This document shows, piece after piece, positions 5,759-6,330 of a DNA stretch of 6,330 nucleotides (position 1 is its first letter; each line of letters begins with the position of its first letter). Both the position numbers and the translations under genes were made by a program. Under the pieces are notes generated by a model, which did no database searches, had not been told where the DNA came from, and was given only the letters and a program-made list of their open reading frames with translations. The stretch lies in the NCBI GenBank assembly GCA_028694545.1, contig JAQVKV010000151.1, forward strand, positions 1-6,330, read 5' to 3'. The stretch is from Zavarzinia sp. Lineage in GTDB: Bacteria > Pseudomonadota > Alphaproteobacteria > Zavarziniales > Zavarziniaceae.

Positions 5759-6330
5759 TCAGGCCCGGACCAGGCGCCGCGCGGCGAAGAAGCCTGCAAA
5801 GGCCAGGGGCGTGAGCACGACAAAGACCCAGGGACCGGCGGCCAGCGCCGTTGTCGGCCCGGGGTCGGCGCCGAGCCCGCGCGCATTGGCGACGATCCCC
5901 GCCCCGGCGGCGCCCAGCGCATAGCCAAGCAATTGCACCGTGGGCACCGCCGCCGCCGCCAGCGTGCGCTGCTCCGGCACCACCGCCTCGACGATCCGCC
6001 GCGTGGCGAAAGCCCAGACCGCGCCGACACCGCCACCCTGCAGGAAGGCCACCGCGACCGAAGGCCAGACCCCGCCGAAGGGCACGGCCCAGACGGACAG
6101 AACCACCGCCAGCGCCGCCGCGGCCGCGCCGAATACGATGGCGGCCCGCTCGCGCCGCCCTGTCGCCCCGGCGGTGACCACCGCCACCAAGGTCCAGGCC
6201 ACCGCCTCCACCGCGATGACGTAGCCGACGGCCAGCGGCCGGACACCGTGCAGGGTCTCCAGCAGGATCGGCCCGAACACGGTGAAGGGCATGGTCGCGG
6301 TCGACAGCGTGATCACGAGCAGGAAGCCCG
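5759..6330 (-). CDS. Major facilitator superfamily transporter, C-terminal half (5' end beyond window)
   Basis: The frame is open from the right window edge to a TGA at 5759-5761, giving 190 residues of the C-terminal part. Six hydrophobic segments can be drawn: LLVITLSTATMPFTVFGPI, LAVGYVIAVEAVAWTLVAVV, then segments at AAIVFGAAAAALAVVLSVWA, VWPSVAVAFLQGGGVGAVWA, LLGYALGAAGAGIVANARG and PWVFVVLTPLAFAGFFAARR. They correspond to TM7-TM12 of a 12-helix MFS protein. The glycine-rich FLQGGGVGAVWAFATRRIVEAV followed by PEQRTLAAAAVPTVQLLGYA matches the TM10-TM11 region common in MFS efflux proteins. The short basic end AARRLVRA is the expected cytoplasmic tail. The GTG at 6316 is within TM7 and is not a start: coding sequence continues upstream (GFLL). 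The substrate cannot be inferred. Confidence 0.85.
   Translation of the reverse strand, partial: GFLLVITLSTATMPFTVFGPILLETLHGVRPLAVGYVIAVEAVAWTLVAVVTAGATGRRERAAIVFGAAAAALAVVLSVWAVPFGGVWPSVAVAFLQGGGVGAVWAFATRRIVEAVVPEQRTLAAAAVPTVQLLGYALGAAGAGIVANARGLGADPGPTTALAAGPWVFVVLTPLAFAGFFAARRLVRA

Overview
The window reads as chromosomal DNA from a high-GC alphaproteobacterium. The grounds are strongly G/C-rich codon third positions in every gene, and a dispersed intergenic repeat at 1685-1780 whose chance translation (HPGGSRDLSQ / VPAFAGTTG) is a familiar alphaproteobacterial spurious-ORF signature. The genes belong to families common in Rhodospirillales and Sphingomonadales-type genomes. A genus cannot be named from the sequence alone. 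No RNA genes, insertion sequences, CRISPR arrays or phage genes were seen.

Layout. Positions 1-1644 (minus) hold most of a D-aminoacylase-like amidohydrolase whose C-terminus is cut by the window edge. It is divergent from an AraC-family regulator (plus). The 254-bp space between them carries a REP-like inverted repeat and a small operator-like cluster. The regulator carries an in-frame amber codon at 1974-1976: its natural-looking start is at 1899, but the uninterrupted frame begins at a GTG at 1986. It converges on and overlaps by 68 bp a classical short-chain dehydrogenase (minus, 2911-3687). Upstream of the dehydrogenase, on the same strand, are a 71-bp C-rich stem-loop (3721-3791) and a small protein-tyrosine-phosphatase-like gene (3794-4315).

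A second divergent promoter region (4316-4423) is an AT-rich island in otherwise GC-rich DNA, with an imperfect palindrome placed exactly between the -35 and -10 of a plausible phosphatase promoter. From it, to the right, runs a two-gene operon: a 138-aa membrane-anchored protein of unknown function, then a 300-aa sterol desaturase/fatty acid hydroxylase-type di-iron membrane enzyme. The operon converges, with a 3-bp gap, on the C-terminal half of a major facilitator transporter (minus, running off the right edge).

How the genes work together. The divergent arrangement suggests the AraC-type protein controls the amidohydrolase. The dehydrogenase, the di-iron hydroxylase/desaturase and the regulator (an Arabinose_bd-type AraC, a class often tied to lipid or amino-acid catabolism) fit a loose accessory catabolic or lipid-modifying neighbourhood, but nothing shows a single pathway. 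I do not see a clearly new system. The points most worth a second look are the interrupted regulator, the apparently missing metal-ligand histidines in the amidohydrolase, the promoter-embedded palindrome, and the unknown membrane protein paired with the hydroxylase.
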